64,000 bases of DNA, taken from positions 62,001 through 126,000 of the forward strand of contig JAJZQH010000002.1 in assembly GCA_021810905.1 (NCBI GenBank), written 5' to 3'. Below, piece by piece: positions 9,018 through 18,400 of this stretch. The translations under genes were made by a program, and so were the position numbers. Numbering within the stretch: the first letter of the stretch is position 1; each line of letters begins with the position of its first letter. The notes under the pieces are model-generated. The model was given only the letters and a program-made list of their open reading frames with translations, made no database searches and had not been told where the DNA came from. The DNA is from a bacterium (GTDB lineage Bacteria; UBA10199; 2-02-FULL-44-16; JAAZCA01).

Positions 9018-9033
9018 TGGCACGTCTATTGCT
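9018..9033 (+). promoter_or_regulatory. Sigma-54 promoter of RHS gene 1
   Basis: TGGCACGTCTATTGCT, a full consensus match. Transcription should start near 9043, only about seven bases before the ATG at 9050. Confidence 0.75.
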
Positions 9034-9049
9034 GTATCTACGGCGTATT

Positions 9050-10183
9050 ATGCGCCGCAAAAAACGAAGAAAACGTCGAGCAAAGATACGCCGTCTATCA
9101 AGGACCGCGCGCAGAATTTGCAGGGCAACCGCTGTGCTGGTCATGCTTGCCTGTTCGCTGGCTTGCGGCGTCTGTTGGCTGGGCAGCAGCGCGGGCTGTG
9201 GGAGTTCTGCATCAAACAGCGTTGCCTCATCCAATGACCCACAGCAGGGAGTTGTCTATTACATCGACGATCATCTCGGGAGTACAACGCTCGTCACGGA
9301 CTCGCAGGGCAATGTTCTTCGCGAGGAGAGTCGATATCCGTACGGCCTCGACAGGAAGGTCGATAATCCAGGCTCCGTAGACGCCGACTATGTTTACACC
9401 GGCAAGGAATACGATGAAGAAACCGGCCTCGTATATTTCGGCGGCCGCTATTATGCGCCAGAGATGGGGAGGTGGGCGAGTCCGGACAATCATTTCATTG
9501 AAAATCCGAGGGTGAATATCGAGCAGATGGCCCCTTTAAATCTTTATGCATTTGTCAGAAACAATCCTGTGACGTATATTGATCCCGACGGCAGAATCGA
9601 AAATTCAGCTTTCGAACAGAACAAAAGAGATTATGCCGAACAGTACAGAATGAATATCGTAGGAGGTCCGAAGAGCAGAGAAGAAGCGGTATTTCAAAAA
9701 ATTGTGGGAACCGGCGTAATCGGTATAGCCGCAGCTCCCGTCATTGTACCAACAATCGAAGCCATAGCGCCGTATGCTGCAAGCGCGGAACTGGCAGCGG
9801 GACGTGCGGCATACACAGCAACGCGCGTGCTCGCCGAAAAAGCTTCTGTCGAGGCCGGCTATGCAGCCGGTTTTGGAAGATCGGCGGTGGCTGCCGCGCG
9901 TACCGTTGCAGACGGAATGGGTGAGTCAGGATTCGAAGCTTCGATAAGAGGGATCGAGCTTGTGTCGAAAGTCGTTTCCGCACCGGCAATCATCAACGGG
10001 ATCGAAGCATCTAGAGATTTGACTTCGGGATATTACATGCCTGATGCACCAAAGAACAGTTGGGAATTTGCAGGAGCTGCTGTAAATACGGCAAAGGACC
10101 TCTATGATAGAGGCTATTTCGAAAATTCCAGCTCAATCGAGCCCGCATGTACCCTTTCAGGCGACGACAAACTCTCGGAATGA
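9050..10183 (+). CDS. Mini-RHS core lipoprotein with variable C-terminal tail, copy 1
   Basis: Protein of 377 residues. A very basic N-terminus (RRKKRRKRRAK) precedes a hydrophobic segment and a possible lipobox SSAGC near residue 50. A single RHS-associated core follows (YYIDDHLGSTTLVTD, RYPYGLDRK, YVYTGKEYDEETGLVYFGGR, YYAPEMGRW, LYAFVRNNPVTYIDPDG). After the DPDG junction comes a 210-residue Ala-rich tail shared with copy 2 but not copy 3. Such tails in RHS proteins are usually toxins or adaptors. The ATG at 9050 was chosen because an upstream TTG lies inside the sigma-54 promoter and would not be transcribed; the leader would be only a few bases. A small membrane protein follows after 3 bases. 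Confidence 0.8.
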   Translation: MRRKKRRKRRAKIRRLSRTARRICRATAVLVMLACSLACGVCWLGSSAGCGSSASNSVASSNDPQQGVVYYIDDHLGSTTLVTDSQGNVLREESRYPYGLDRKVDNPGSVDADYVYTGKEYDEETGLVYFGGRYYAPEMGRWASPDNHFIENPRVNIEQMAPLNLYAFVRNNPVTYIDPDGRIENSAFEQNKRDYAEQYRMNIVGGPKSREEAVFQKIVGTGVIGIAAAPVIVPTIEAIAPYAASAELAAGRAAYTATRVLAEKASVEAGYAAGFGRSAVAAARTVADGMGESGFEASIRGIELVSKVVSAPAIINGIEASRDLTSGYYMPDAPKNSWEFAGAAVNTAKDLYDRGYFENSSSIEPACTLSGDDKLSE

Positions 10184-10186
10184 ATT

Positions 10187-10468
10187 ATGCGTAAATTAAT
10201 ATTCTCGAACTTGAATATTTTTGTCATCTGCGGATTAGTGTTATTTATTTGGTTCTTAATTGAATCTGCTATTGGATATGGATGGTCCCGAGCCTGGGGA
10301 GTGCATAAAATTTATTGTCCCAGACGACATATTCTAGATGGTTTAACATTAGCGGTTCCATTTTTTATTATGGGAATAATCTATTCGATAACTCATAAAT
10401 ACCTTTCGAATCGGGCATCAAGTAAAGAAGCGAAAGCTCGGGATCGAGCGCGCCGCGAAGAAGCTTGA
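10187..10468 (+). CDS. Small two-helix membrane protein, partner of RHS 1
   Basis: Protein of 93 residues with two membrane helices (about 8-27 and 51-68) and a basic/acidic C-terminal tail (KEAKARDRARREEA). It starts three bases after the RHS stop, so the two are translated together. The other RHS genes also have a small membrane protein directly downstream (38413-38688 and 43733-43984). By analogy with RHS toxin-immunity pairs it may protect against the tail of its partner; no experimental link can be seen. Confidence 0.65.
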   Translation: MRKLIFSNLNIFVICGLVLFIWFLIESAIGYGWSRAWGVHKIYCPRRHILDGLTLAVPFFIMGIIYSITHKYLSNRASSKEAKARDRARREEA

Positions 10469-10594
10469 ACAATAAATCAAACCCCTCAACCCGATAACCA
10501 CAATACGAAAACAACCTCCTCAAAGCCATCAGCGCGGTTCTAGACGCGCCGCACGCCTCTGTTTCCCCCTCCACCCCATTACGAAAAAACCGCG

Positions 10595-10620
10595 AAACTT
10601 TTTGAGATTATTGACGAAAA
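10595..10620 (+). promoter_or_regulatory. Promoter motif of S8 protease 1
   Basis: AAAC, 14 bases, GACGAAAA, within the sequence AAACTTTTTGAGATTATTGA. Nearly the same element stands before the protease copies at 33739 and (minus strand) 43454. It is related to the GCCGATAA sites. Confidence 0.55.
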
Positions 10621-10713
10621 CAAGATATGGCCGCGGGGCGAAATAGACCTTGCGTGTGCGGGTGTGCGGTGCTAAAAATTGATCGAACTCCTCAAGAAAT
10701 AAGGGAGTTTCTT

Positions 10714-13674
10714 ATGCGGAAGAGATTGCCAAAGAATTCGGTCGGGACGAAGCTGGTACTTGTGGGCGCGTGCGTCATGGCAGCGCTCTTTTTGTTTGTT
10801 GGCTGCGGCGGGCAGGGTGCAGATGATGGCGTTGATCTTACACCTGCTGGCGATGCATCAGTACAGGGCGGCCCCGAAGCCCTGATCCTCTCAGAGAACT
10901 ACGCAGGTTATCTGGTCGTACACCTCGATGAATCGCTGGGCGCGCGGCTTGATTCCACGAAGGCGTTATACAGCGTTGATGAAAGAAATGGCGATACGAT
11001 CTCGTCGCTGCAGGCGGTCATTGACGCACACCCAGGAGTAACTCTGCAGCGAAGCGTGACGATCGATGCGGACAAGCTCGACAAGCTCCGTGCAAGGCTG
11101 GAAGCCAAGTCTGGCATGAAGCTGGCTGATTTCAATTCCATCTACATGATTGAGGCAAAGGATCCGGATACAGCGCTTGCGCTCTACAACGAACTCAAAG
11201 TGCAGCCAGGAGTAGAGAAGATATATCCCACGCCGAAGAATTCCTATCCGGGTATAGCATCAGTGCCAACGCTCACCGGATTGCAGGGGTATCTGTATCC
11301 CGATTCCACGAATGGAGGTCTCAACGCGCAGGCTGCTTGGGCAGCGGGGATCAGGGGTGAAAATGTGCAAGTTGTGGATATGGAGGGTGGATGGAACTAC
11401 CTGCACGAAGACCTTTCGATCAGCCAAACGAACAATGTATTTATGATCGAATGTGATTTGACGTCCACGGATTCGAGTTGTCCTCCTGCAATCGCCCATG
11501 GCACTTCGGTTCTCGGAATCATCGCATCACAAGACAATGGACATGGCACTACGGGATTTTCACCAGATGCGAAGGTTGGCCTTGCTGGTATTCCGCATCC
11601 TGCGACTGTGAGCGGTACTCTCTTGAACCTTCTTGCCGGAGATTCATCCAATGGCGGAATGGATCCGGGATCGGTGTTTCTTATCGAAGTCGGCGTGGCT
11701 GGCGCTCTCGGAACTTGCACGAATTCAAATCAATACGGCTGTGTGCCAACGACCGCGTTTCCAGCCAATTACGATGCCGTTAAATATGCCATCGCAGCTG
11801 GTGTTACTGTCGTAGAGGGCGCTGCCAATGGCTCGGTGAATCTGGACGATCCTGCGACGTACGATCCTACAGAGGTAAACATCTCCGCCAATGACGTCGG
11901 TTCGATCATCGTGGGCTCCAGCATGGGAACAAATCACCAGAAGCGCGTCGATACGAATTACGGCAATCGCGTGAACGTGTACGCTTGGGGAGATCGAGTA
12001 GTGACAACCGGCTACCCGTACACCGGCAGTCCGTACATCTGGCAGGACACGGGCGGCGTGAATCCTCCAAATACCGAGGCCAACGCATATTACACCAACA
12101 TGTTCGGCGGCACGTCCGCCGCGGCAGCGATGATCGCAGGCGCGGCGGCCCTTGTGCAGAGCTACGCAAAGCAGGGGCTCGGGCACCCGGCCACGCGCTA
12201 CATCATGCCTCTCAAGATGCGCGAGATCCTGGTGAACTCCGGAGTCCCGCAGCAGGGTGGCGGGGGCAACATTGGCAAGCAGCCGCGCATCGACGTGGCG
12301 ATGAACCTCGTGGATCAATTCCTGGCCACGGTCCATTCTCAATACCCGCAGCTTGCCTCGGACGAACAGCTCACCGATGCGGAGACTATCGCCCTGCGCC
12401 AGCTTGGAGTGGGCATAATATGCGGGATAAAAGACACACAAAACCACATCATCGTGGGAGCCAACGACCCGAGTTGCTCGGATCAGGAACTCTGGCCCGA
12501 GGGCAACTACATCGCCAAGACCTACGACTTCGACGGCGACGGACGGGCAGACTTGGTGAAATTCGAGAATGGCACGTGGTCAGTGGATCTTTCAAGTAAG
12601 GGGAGCGGTGGAGACAACTACGGCGCATGGGATTTATTGCTCAATTTCACGCCGATCAATGGCAAGTGGGTCTGGCCGTACGTGGAGGACATGAATTCCG
12701 ACGGTCGCGCGGATTTTGTTGCTTACGACAAAGAGCACGGTACGTTCAACGTGGCGCTCACTGATACGGAGCTCATCAACAAGGGAGTGTGGCACGGGTG
12801 GGATTGGGTATTGGATTATTCAAGCCAGTGGCACGATGATCTCAAGATGAATCCGGATGAATCGAATTACAGCAGGGTAGCGATAGGGGATTATGATGGA
12901 AATGGATTCAATGATATCGGTATCATGTGTTCCGATGGCGATGTACGTGTGGACTACAGCGATGGCACGGAGTCTACACTTGGGCATTACGAATGGATTG
13001 CGCAATTGATACCGGATGAGTTGCTGGCGCAAGCGCCGGGGTGGGCGTATGTGATTACAACTGCCGATTATAATAAAGCTGGCTCTCTACAGATTTCTTT
13101 TAAGGTGCCGGACGGTCTTCCTGATGAAGGCCGGATGTACATGATCCCCAATGATGGGACCAAATTTTATCCTTCCATGGATTGGACAGCGAATGCGCCT
13201 CATGTTTTTGGTGGAAACGATGTTATACCATTGGCGGGCACATTCGTCGGCGGTTCACCAATGCTTGGTCTCAAAGATGAAAGCGGTACATGGAGAATAA
13301 ATACGGTTGGATCATATTCAATTTTTGAAGCGCCGCCACCAGCGACTGTTTATGGTGGTGCGGATTGTCATCCTGTTGTTGGTGATTTTGATGGCGATGA
13401 TAATTACCTCATAGACGATCGTGCGGTAATGTGCCCCGACGAATGGCGCATCGCTTATTCAAGCGACAAATTTGCTTCGCAGGAGGATGCCCAAGGCGTG
13501 CGGCATATCCTTCTGACCTACGACAAGAATAAGTATTCACTCCCTGGCCGCACTTACTCCGGCGGCATCAGCTACGCGCTCACGAAACAGCTCATCCAGA
13601 AACATCAGCAGATGTATCCCAGCACACCCCCGCCAATACTGGTCGACATGGTGACAGAGACCAGCATTCCGTGA
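10714..13674 (+). CDS. S8 (subtilisin-like) protease lipoprotein with FG-GAP repeats, copy 1
   Basis: Protein of 986 residues. Lipoprotein signal with Cys31 (LFLFVGC); propeptide-like region about 55-185; S8 catalytic domain about 195-510 with Asp222 (VQVVDMEGG), His262 (AHGTSVLGI) and Ser468 (GGTSAAAAMIAG). A C-terminal region of FG-GAP/VCBS calcium-binding repeats follows (YDFDGDGRADLV, DMNSDGRADFV, GDYDGNGFNDI). It is likely exported and lipid-anchored. The start ATG follows AAGGGAG with six spacing bases; 29 upstream in-frame codons are probably untranslated. The beta-helix gene follows, as it does for copy 2. Blocks of the C-terminal half are almost identical in DNA to copy 2, suggesting gene conversion. 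Confidence 0.9.
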   Translation: MRKRLPKNSVGTKLVLVGACVMAALFLFVGCGGQGADDGVDLTPAGDASVQGGPEALILSENYAGYLVVHLDESLGARLDSTKALYSVDERNGDTISSLQAVIDAHPGVTLQRSVTIDADKLDKLRARLEAKSGMKLADFNSIYMIEAKDPDTALALYNELKVQPGVEKIYPTPKNSYPGIASVPTLTGLQGYLYPDSTNGGLNAQAAWAAGIRGENVQVVDMEGGWNYLHEDLSISQTNNVFMIECDLTSTDSSCPPAIAHGTSVLGIIASQDNGHGTTGFSPDAKVGLAGIPHPATVSGTLLNLLAGDSSNGGMDPGSVFLIEVGVAGALGTCTNSNQYGCVPTTAFPANYDAVKYAIAAGVTVVEGAANGSVNLDDPATYDPTEVNISANDVGSIIVGSSMGTNHQKRVDTNYGNRVNVYAWGDRVVTTGYPYTGSPYIWQDTGGVNPPNTEANAYYTNMFGGTSAAAAMIAGAAALVQSYAKQGLGHPATRYIMPLKMREILVNSGVPQQGGGGNIGKQPRIDVAMNLVDQFLATVHSQYPQLASDEQLTDAETIALRQLGVGIICGIKDTQNHIIVGANDPSCSDQELWPEGNYIAKTYDFDGDGRADLVKFENGTWSVDLSSKGSGGDNYGAWDLLLNFTPINGKWVWPYVEDMNSDGRADFVAYDKEHGTFNVALTDTELINKGVWHGWDWVLDYSSQWHDDLKMNPDESNYSRVAIGDYDGNGFNDIGIMCSDGDVRVDYSDGTESTLGHYEWIAQLIPDELLAQAPGWAYVITTADYNKAGSLQISFKVPDGLPDEGRMYMIPNDGTKFYPSMDWTANAPHVFGGNDVIPLAGTFVGGSPMLGLKDESGTWRINTVGSYSIFEAPPPATVYGGADCHPVVGDFDGDDNYLIDDRAVMCPDEWRIAYSSDKFASQEDAQGVRHILLTYDKNKYSLPGRTYSGGISYALTKQLIQKHQQMYPSTPPPILVDMVTETSIP

Positions 13675-13803
13675 TTTTTGCCTGTTTCCCGTTTTTATCT
13701 TTTTGAAAATTCTCGTCCTCGAAAAGTATAAAAATACCCACCAAGCCATTTATCGTGACAGCCTAATATATTGAATTATAATGATTATATCGCTGGCGTC
13801 TTT

Positions 13804-13819
13804 TGGCACACCCCTTGCT
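13804..13819 (+). promoter_or_regulatory. Sigma-54 promoter of beta-helix gene 1
   Basis: TGGCACACCCCTTGCT, a full consensus match, 46 bases before the ATG. A block containing TTTTTATCTTTTTGAAAA and AAAAATACCCAC lies 70-115 bases upstream and is conserved at the second copy (36664-36735). Confidence 0.75.
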
Positions 13820-13865
13820 TATCTCTATGGGCGATGACGTACAAGTGTCCTCTGGGGAGGGCAGG

Positions 13866-15467
13866 ATGAAAAAGACATTTCTCTTTACGACATTGATGAC
13901 GGTTCTTTTATTGCCTGCCGCTGGAATTGCAGTACAGCATCCTCTTCAGCAGGGCGCGATTCCGCCACAACAGGTCAAAATACCCATTCCACAACTGCCT
14001 GCACAGCAGCAGAGTTGCAAAAATCCAATCGAAATCATTCCAACAGCAGTCAACAAACCAACTATTATCGGAGACATCCAGAGTAAATTGGACGACTACC
14101 AGAGTTATGCTGCTAATGGGTATTACGAAATATGCTTTAAAATGACGGATCCATTGGTAATCAACGATCTCTTCAATTTTACAAAGCCACTTACTATTAC
14201 GGTCAAGGCAGGTGAGACTAAGGATATCCACATAATTGGCCTCAAGATCAAACGTGACGATAATCTTTCTTATTCAGGAGAACTCCTGCACGTAACCAAC
14301 GATATCCCAGCAGTTACCGTCCATCTCTACGGCCTCCAGCTCTCGAACGTGATCGACGGTATCTCCCTCGATGGCACTGGCAAGATCGTCGTGGGCACGT
14401 ACGCTGGCTCGCAGGCCATTCCCAAAACACAGACAATAATCACCGGAGATGCAAACAAATCCGGGGCATGTCTCCACGTGAAGTCCACCGGAGCGGTGAT
14501 CCAGGGCGCCGATATCTCCAGTTGCGGCGAGGGAGTTCTGATCGAAGCGGATGATGCCCTGATCGGTGCGGCGGACAAGGATCACGTCGTGGCAGACATG
14601 AACGACATCCACGACAACGCCATCGGCATCCACGACATAAGCGGAAAAAGGAATAAGTTCGCGTACAATCTTGTGCATGACAACAAGCAGCAGCAGGCGG
14701 CAAGAGGCGAAGCGAAGGACGCGATACTGATCGAACAGGGCGCCAATGAAGATCTTGCTGCGCTGGTCCTTGAGCTCTTCGATAACGGTGATGGAACCAA
14801 ATATGCGCTTCAGTGCACGAAGGACAAGGATGGAAATGTAATACAACGGCAAATACAGTTTCAGGCGCCACAGCAAAGTGGTGTCGTTAGCCTCTACTCA
14901 ACTGACGAAAATTATCATCAAGCAAACAAATATCTCACGGCCTGTGATCTGGATGCCCAGGGGTTATGTATTCTTAAAGATCTCCCCCCGGACGTCATGT
15001 CTTTGATTCAACCCGGCGACTGCGGAATAAAAAATTATTACATGACTGCTCTTTTCACGGGAACGTCTTCGACCGAATTCCTTGCCAGTTCGTTTGAATT
15101 CAATACTCACATATCATCTGTGGTTGCTAACCCAGTTGAAGTCCCCGGAAGCGTGGCCGGGGCTGTACCGCCGAGTAGTGCAAGCGATATCGTCGATGAA
15201 GCCGATGACTCGGGATCGTCGTCCAGCACCGTTGTTGCCAACATGGGTGATTCTGGAGGAGGGATGAACGCGGCCGCTAGTGGTATCTCAAAATGCAGCT
15301 TGATCGAAGGCGCTGGGTATCGGCCGGCGGCAACATCCGATGTCATTTGCATTGTCGCAGGATTGGCGGGTCTGCTGCTTCTCAAGAGGAAACGGCTGCG
15401 GAAAGCCTTGATTCCAATTCGTCGCACTCCTCGATCTTCTTCGAATCGCTCCCAGCCAAGGGCCTGA
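13866..15467 (+). CDS. Secreted parallel beta-helix protein with C-terminal anchor, copy 1
   Basis: Protein of 533 residues. It has an N-terminal signal peptide (KKTFLFTTLMTVLLLPAAGIA) and then repeats of right-handed beta-helix type (VHLYGLQLSNVIDGISLDG, GACLHVKSTGAVIQGADISS, GEGVLIEADDALIGAADKDH, NDIHDNAIGIHD). An acidic Ser/Gly linker is followed by a terminal hydrophobic segment plus KRKRLRK, the layout of a C-terminal cell-envelope anchor. The start ATG follows GGGGAGGGCAGG. An apparent longer ORF starts inside the sigma-54 site and is rejected. The last 86 bases overlap the 3' end of the kinase gene on the other strand. Paralogue at 36855. Confidence 0.8.
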   Translation: MKKTFLFTTLMTVLLLPAAGIAVQHPLQQGAIPPQQVKIPIPQLPAQQQSCKNPIEIIPTAVNKPTIIGDIQSKLDDYQSYAANGYYEICFKMTDPLVINDLFNFTKPLTITVKAGETKDIHIIGLKIKRDDNLSYSGELLHVTNDIPAVTVHLYGLQLSNVIDGISLDGTGKIVVGTYAGSQAIPKTQTIITGDANKSGACLHVKSTGAVIQGADISSCGEGVLIEADDALIGAADKDHVVADMNDIHDNAIGIHDISGKRNKFAYNLVHDNKQQQAARGEAKDAILIEQGANEDLAALVLELFDNGDGTKYALQCTKDKDGNVIQRQIQFQAPQQSGVVSLYSTDENYHQANKYLTACDLDAQGLCILKDLPPDVMSLIQPGDCGIKNYYMTALFTGTSSTEFLASSFEFNTHISSVVANPVEVPGSVAGAVPPSSASDIVDEADDSGSSSSTVVANMGDSGGGMNAAASGISKCSLIEGAGYRPAATSDVICIVAGLAGLLLLKRKRLRKALIPIRRTPRSSSNRSQPRA

Positions 15468-18400
15468 GTTCGCCGGCGATGCGCCGCGCCAATTCAAATT
15501 CCTTCTTCATGAGGTGCGTTTCGCTCCTGAGCTTCAATATGCGAAACCTGTAAGAATTCGCAAAGGCGTTGCTCGGCATGCTGCTGAGAAGCGCCTCTGC
15601 GCGGTCGAAATAGGTGTTCTCAAGCTCGTAGTCTCCCTTATAATAAAAGACCTCGCCGAGTCCTTCATACGCACACATTTTCAGGATATTGTCGTTTCCA
15701 GCGCCGGCGCTGGCATCGAAATAGACGATCGCCTTGTCCCAAGCCTTCAGCTCCTTGTAGCAATGCCCCATGTGGTTCCAGATATGGGCGGATAGTCGTC
15801 TGTACTCATCATTGCCCGCAAAACTCGCACTGGCGGCGATTCTCTTGTTGCACGCCTCAATGGATTTCTCGAACTCGTCCATATCATGGTAGACGTTAGC
15901 AAGTACGCCATAAGCCAAATAAATGTACAGTCCGGAATTCAAGACGGTGGCAAGAGAATGCACTTTCAAGGCGTATTCCAACGACCTCTCGTGCTGTCCC
16001 GCAAGCCTGTGGATTTCCGCTAAGTCAAGATACGCGTTCGCAAGATCGATAACGTTGAGTTTCTTTCGATTGATGACTTGTTCGGCCTTAGTGGCTGCAC
16101 CGTAATAATCGGCGAGGGCGCGCAAAACACGATACAAGTAGTTGTTGCTGATGCGGTCAGTGATTTCCGCACGAAGGGTCTGCTCAATCCGTTCACTTTC
16201 CTCGAAGATTTCCTTCGCTTTGTTCAAGGGATTCACCGAGCGATCTCCGTCTGACAGCGACGTTTCCAGATAATAACGCGCCTCATAATTCAGGAGCATG
16301 GGATAGGCCGCCGTGTTATTTCGGGTCATGCCCTTGAGCTCTTCGATAACGCCCTTGGCCTTGTCTAGTTCGCGATAGTTGAGAAGATAGGCGATCTCTC
16401 TCAGTCTGAAAATCACTTCCAAGGAAGGGAATGCTCCTTCGACGAGTTTCAAACCGTCATTGTTGATTTGTAATGTTTCCTCGCGACGATTGGAATAGTG
16501 ATATGCCTCAGCGAGCAGGAGGTCGATATAGGCCAATAAACTCTTCTTTGGGGTTTCAGCAAGTTTCTTTGCCTCTTTCAGGAGTTCAATCGCGGTCCTG
16601 CATTTTCCCTCGCGGTAAAGCATCTCCCTTCCCAACACGATACAATAGCGCATGGCCATGGTCCTGTCGGCGCCGAAGGCACGATGAAGCATGATCGCAT
16701 GACGCTGGTTCTCGTCCCTGGTCGTGAAGTTGCCGAGATAATCGGCAATATCTGTATGTATTGTCGCTCTGAATCGATGATCCATTTCTTCGTGGATCAA
16801 TTCAGGCATGTAGTCTTTATCGACAAACGAATATGTCTTGGCCGCAGGATCGTGGTGTACAACGCCTCTCTGCACGAGGTTATTGAGCGCCTGCGGATTG
16901 GTATAACAATGCAGGAACTCTTTGACGTCTTTCTCGCGCAAAGACGGGAGGATGGGCTTACAGCACCAACACGCCATGATCTCGGCAACCTCCTGATCGG
17001 GTCGGGGGAGGAAGCGATATTCCGCAAGCAGGCGTTCGCGCGTGGATGCGGGGGCTTGCTGTGCCGAACGCGCGATCTCAGGGATCTCCGCCAGCACCAG
17101 TTCCCCGCTGGCATCGAACAGCACTCCCTTGCTGTCCAATTCCTGAAGCGTGTCCACCAATTCACGCGGAATGCCTGCTGTACGGCGCAACAGGGCCTCG
17201 GCGCGGTCGTGGTCTATCGGCTTACTCTTAAACGCAGGAGTGGACGCGAGGTATTCTCCGATATCGGTCACCGTGAAGGGCTTGAGCTCGATCGTGGTGA
17301 TGAGGTCAGGATCTACCTCTCCCAACCTCTCCTTACAAAGGAGAGGGGTACCAGAGGTTTCCGTAAACACCAGCATCGCCTCTTGAATGTCGCTGTAGGT
17401 GGTCTCGGTGCGCTTGTGTTCGGCGATGAGCCGGGAAAGGCCGGAGATTGCTGAAACTGCAGCGTCGATATACCCCCTTCCTTTGTAAGGAGGGGAAGGG
17501 GGAAGCAGGTCGTGGTCGCTTTCGCGATCTACCCCCTCCGACTCCCCCTTACAAAGGGGGAGAGAACCTTGTAGTTCCTCAAGATTATCCACGAGCACGA
17601 GCAAAGGTTTGGCGTTTTCCGAGAGGTCCCTCGTGAGGTTCGCGATCTTGCTTTCCAATGCCTCTTGAGTCGCGGGCAACGTGATCGCGTGGATCGAGAG
17701 TTTCTCCACGTGCCGCTCCGCGGTTTCACGGATGCGATTCAGAAAATGCGTTTTCCCGAGCCCCCTGGCGCCCGCAATCCGAAAGATCGGTGCCACGGGC
17801 GATTTGCCCTCGATAAGAGCGCGTATATTGAACTCAACAGCCTCCACGTCCTGATCCCGGCCGATATATCGGTTCATTTCGGGCCTGAGATAAGATCCGA
17901 GTGTATCCGGAGTGTCCTTGAACGCATCGGGCAGGTGGGTGGCCAGGGCGTTGATCACCGCGCGCGCGTTGCCGTAGAACCGATCTGAGGGATTGCGCTC
18001 AAGGAGGTGCATGACGATGGTATCGAGATACTCTGGAACAAATCCTTCGTGGCGGCGATGCGCCGATGACGGCGGACTGATCTTCAGGTTTGGCTCACGC
18101 TCTTCTATGAACCTCCGAACGGCTTCGCGATCCCCTGTTACAGGCCTCGGGAATGGAAACCTTATTCCCCACGTGATGCAATAATACATCACCGCTGCCA
18201 TCGAGAAGAGATCGGCCCTTGCATCTACGAGATCTTTCTGACCAAGCGCGACTTCCGGCGCCATGGTGGCGGATGTGCCGCGAAAATCCCCGCCGTATTC
18301 CTCAGGAGTTATCGCAAGCCCGAAATCTATGATCTTGACGATCGGTTTTCCTTCGTCCTCCTGCACGAGGATATTGCCCGGCTTGATGTCCAAGTGAATG

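Noticed and set aside
9017-9049. N-terminal extensions of the RHS and beta-helix ORFs from TTG codons
   Set aside because: The TTG lies within the sigma-54 promoter (TTGGCAC), so these codons are upstream of the transcription start.
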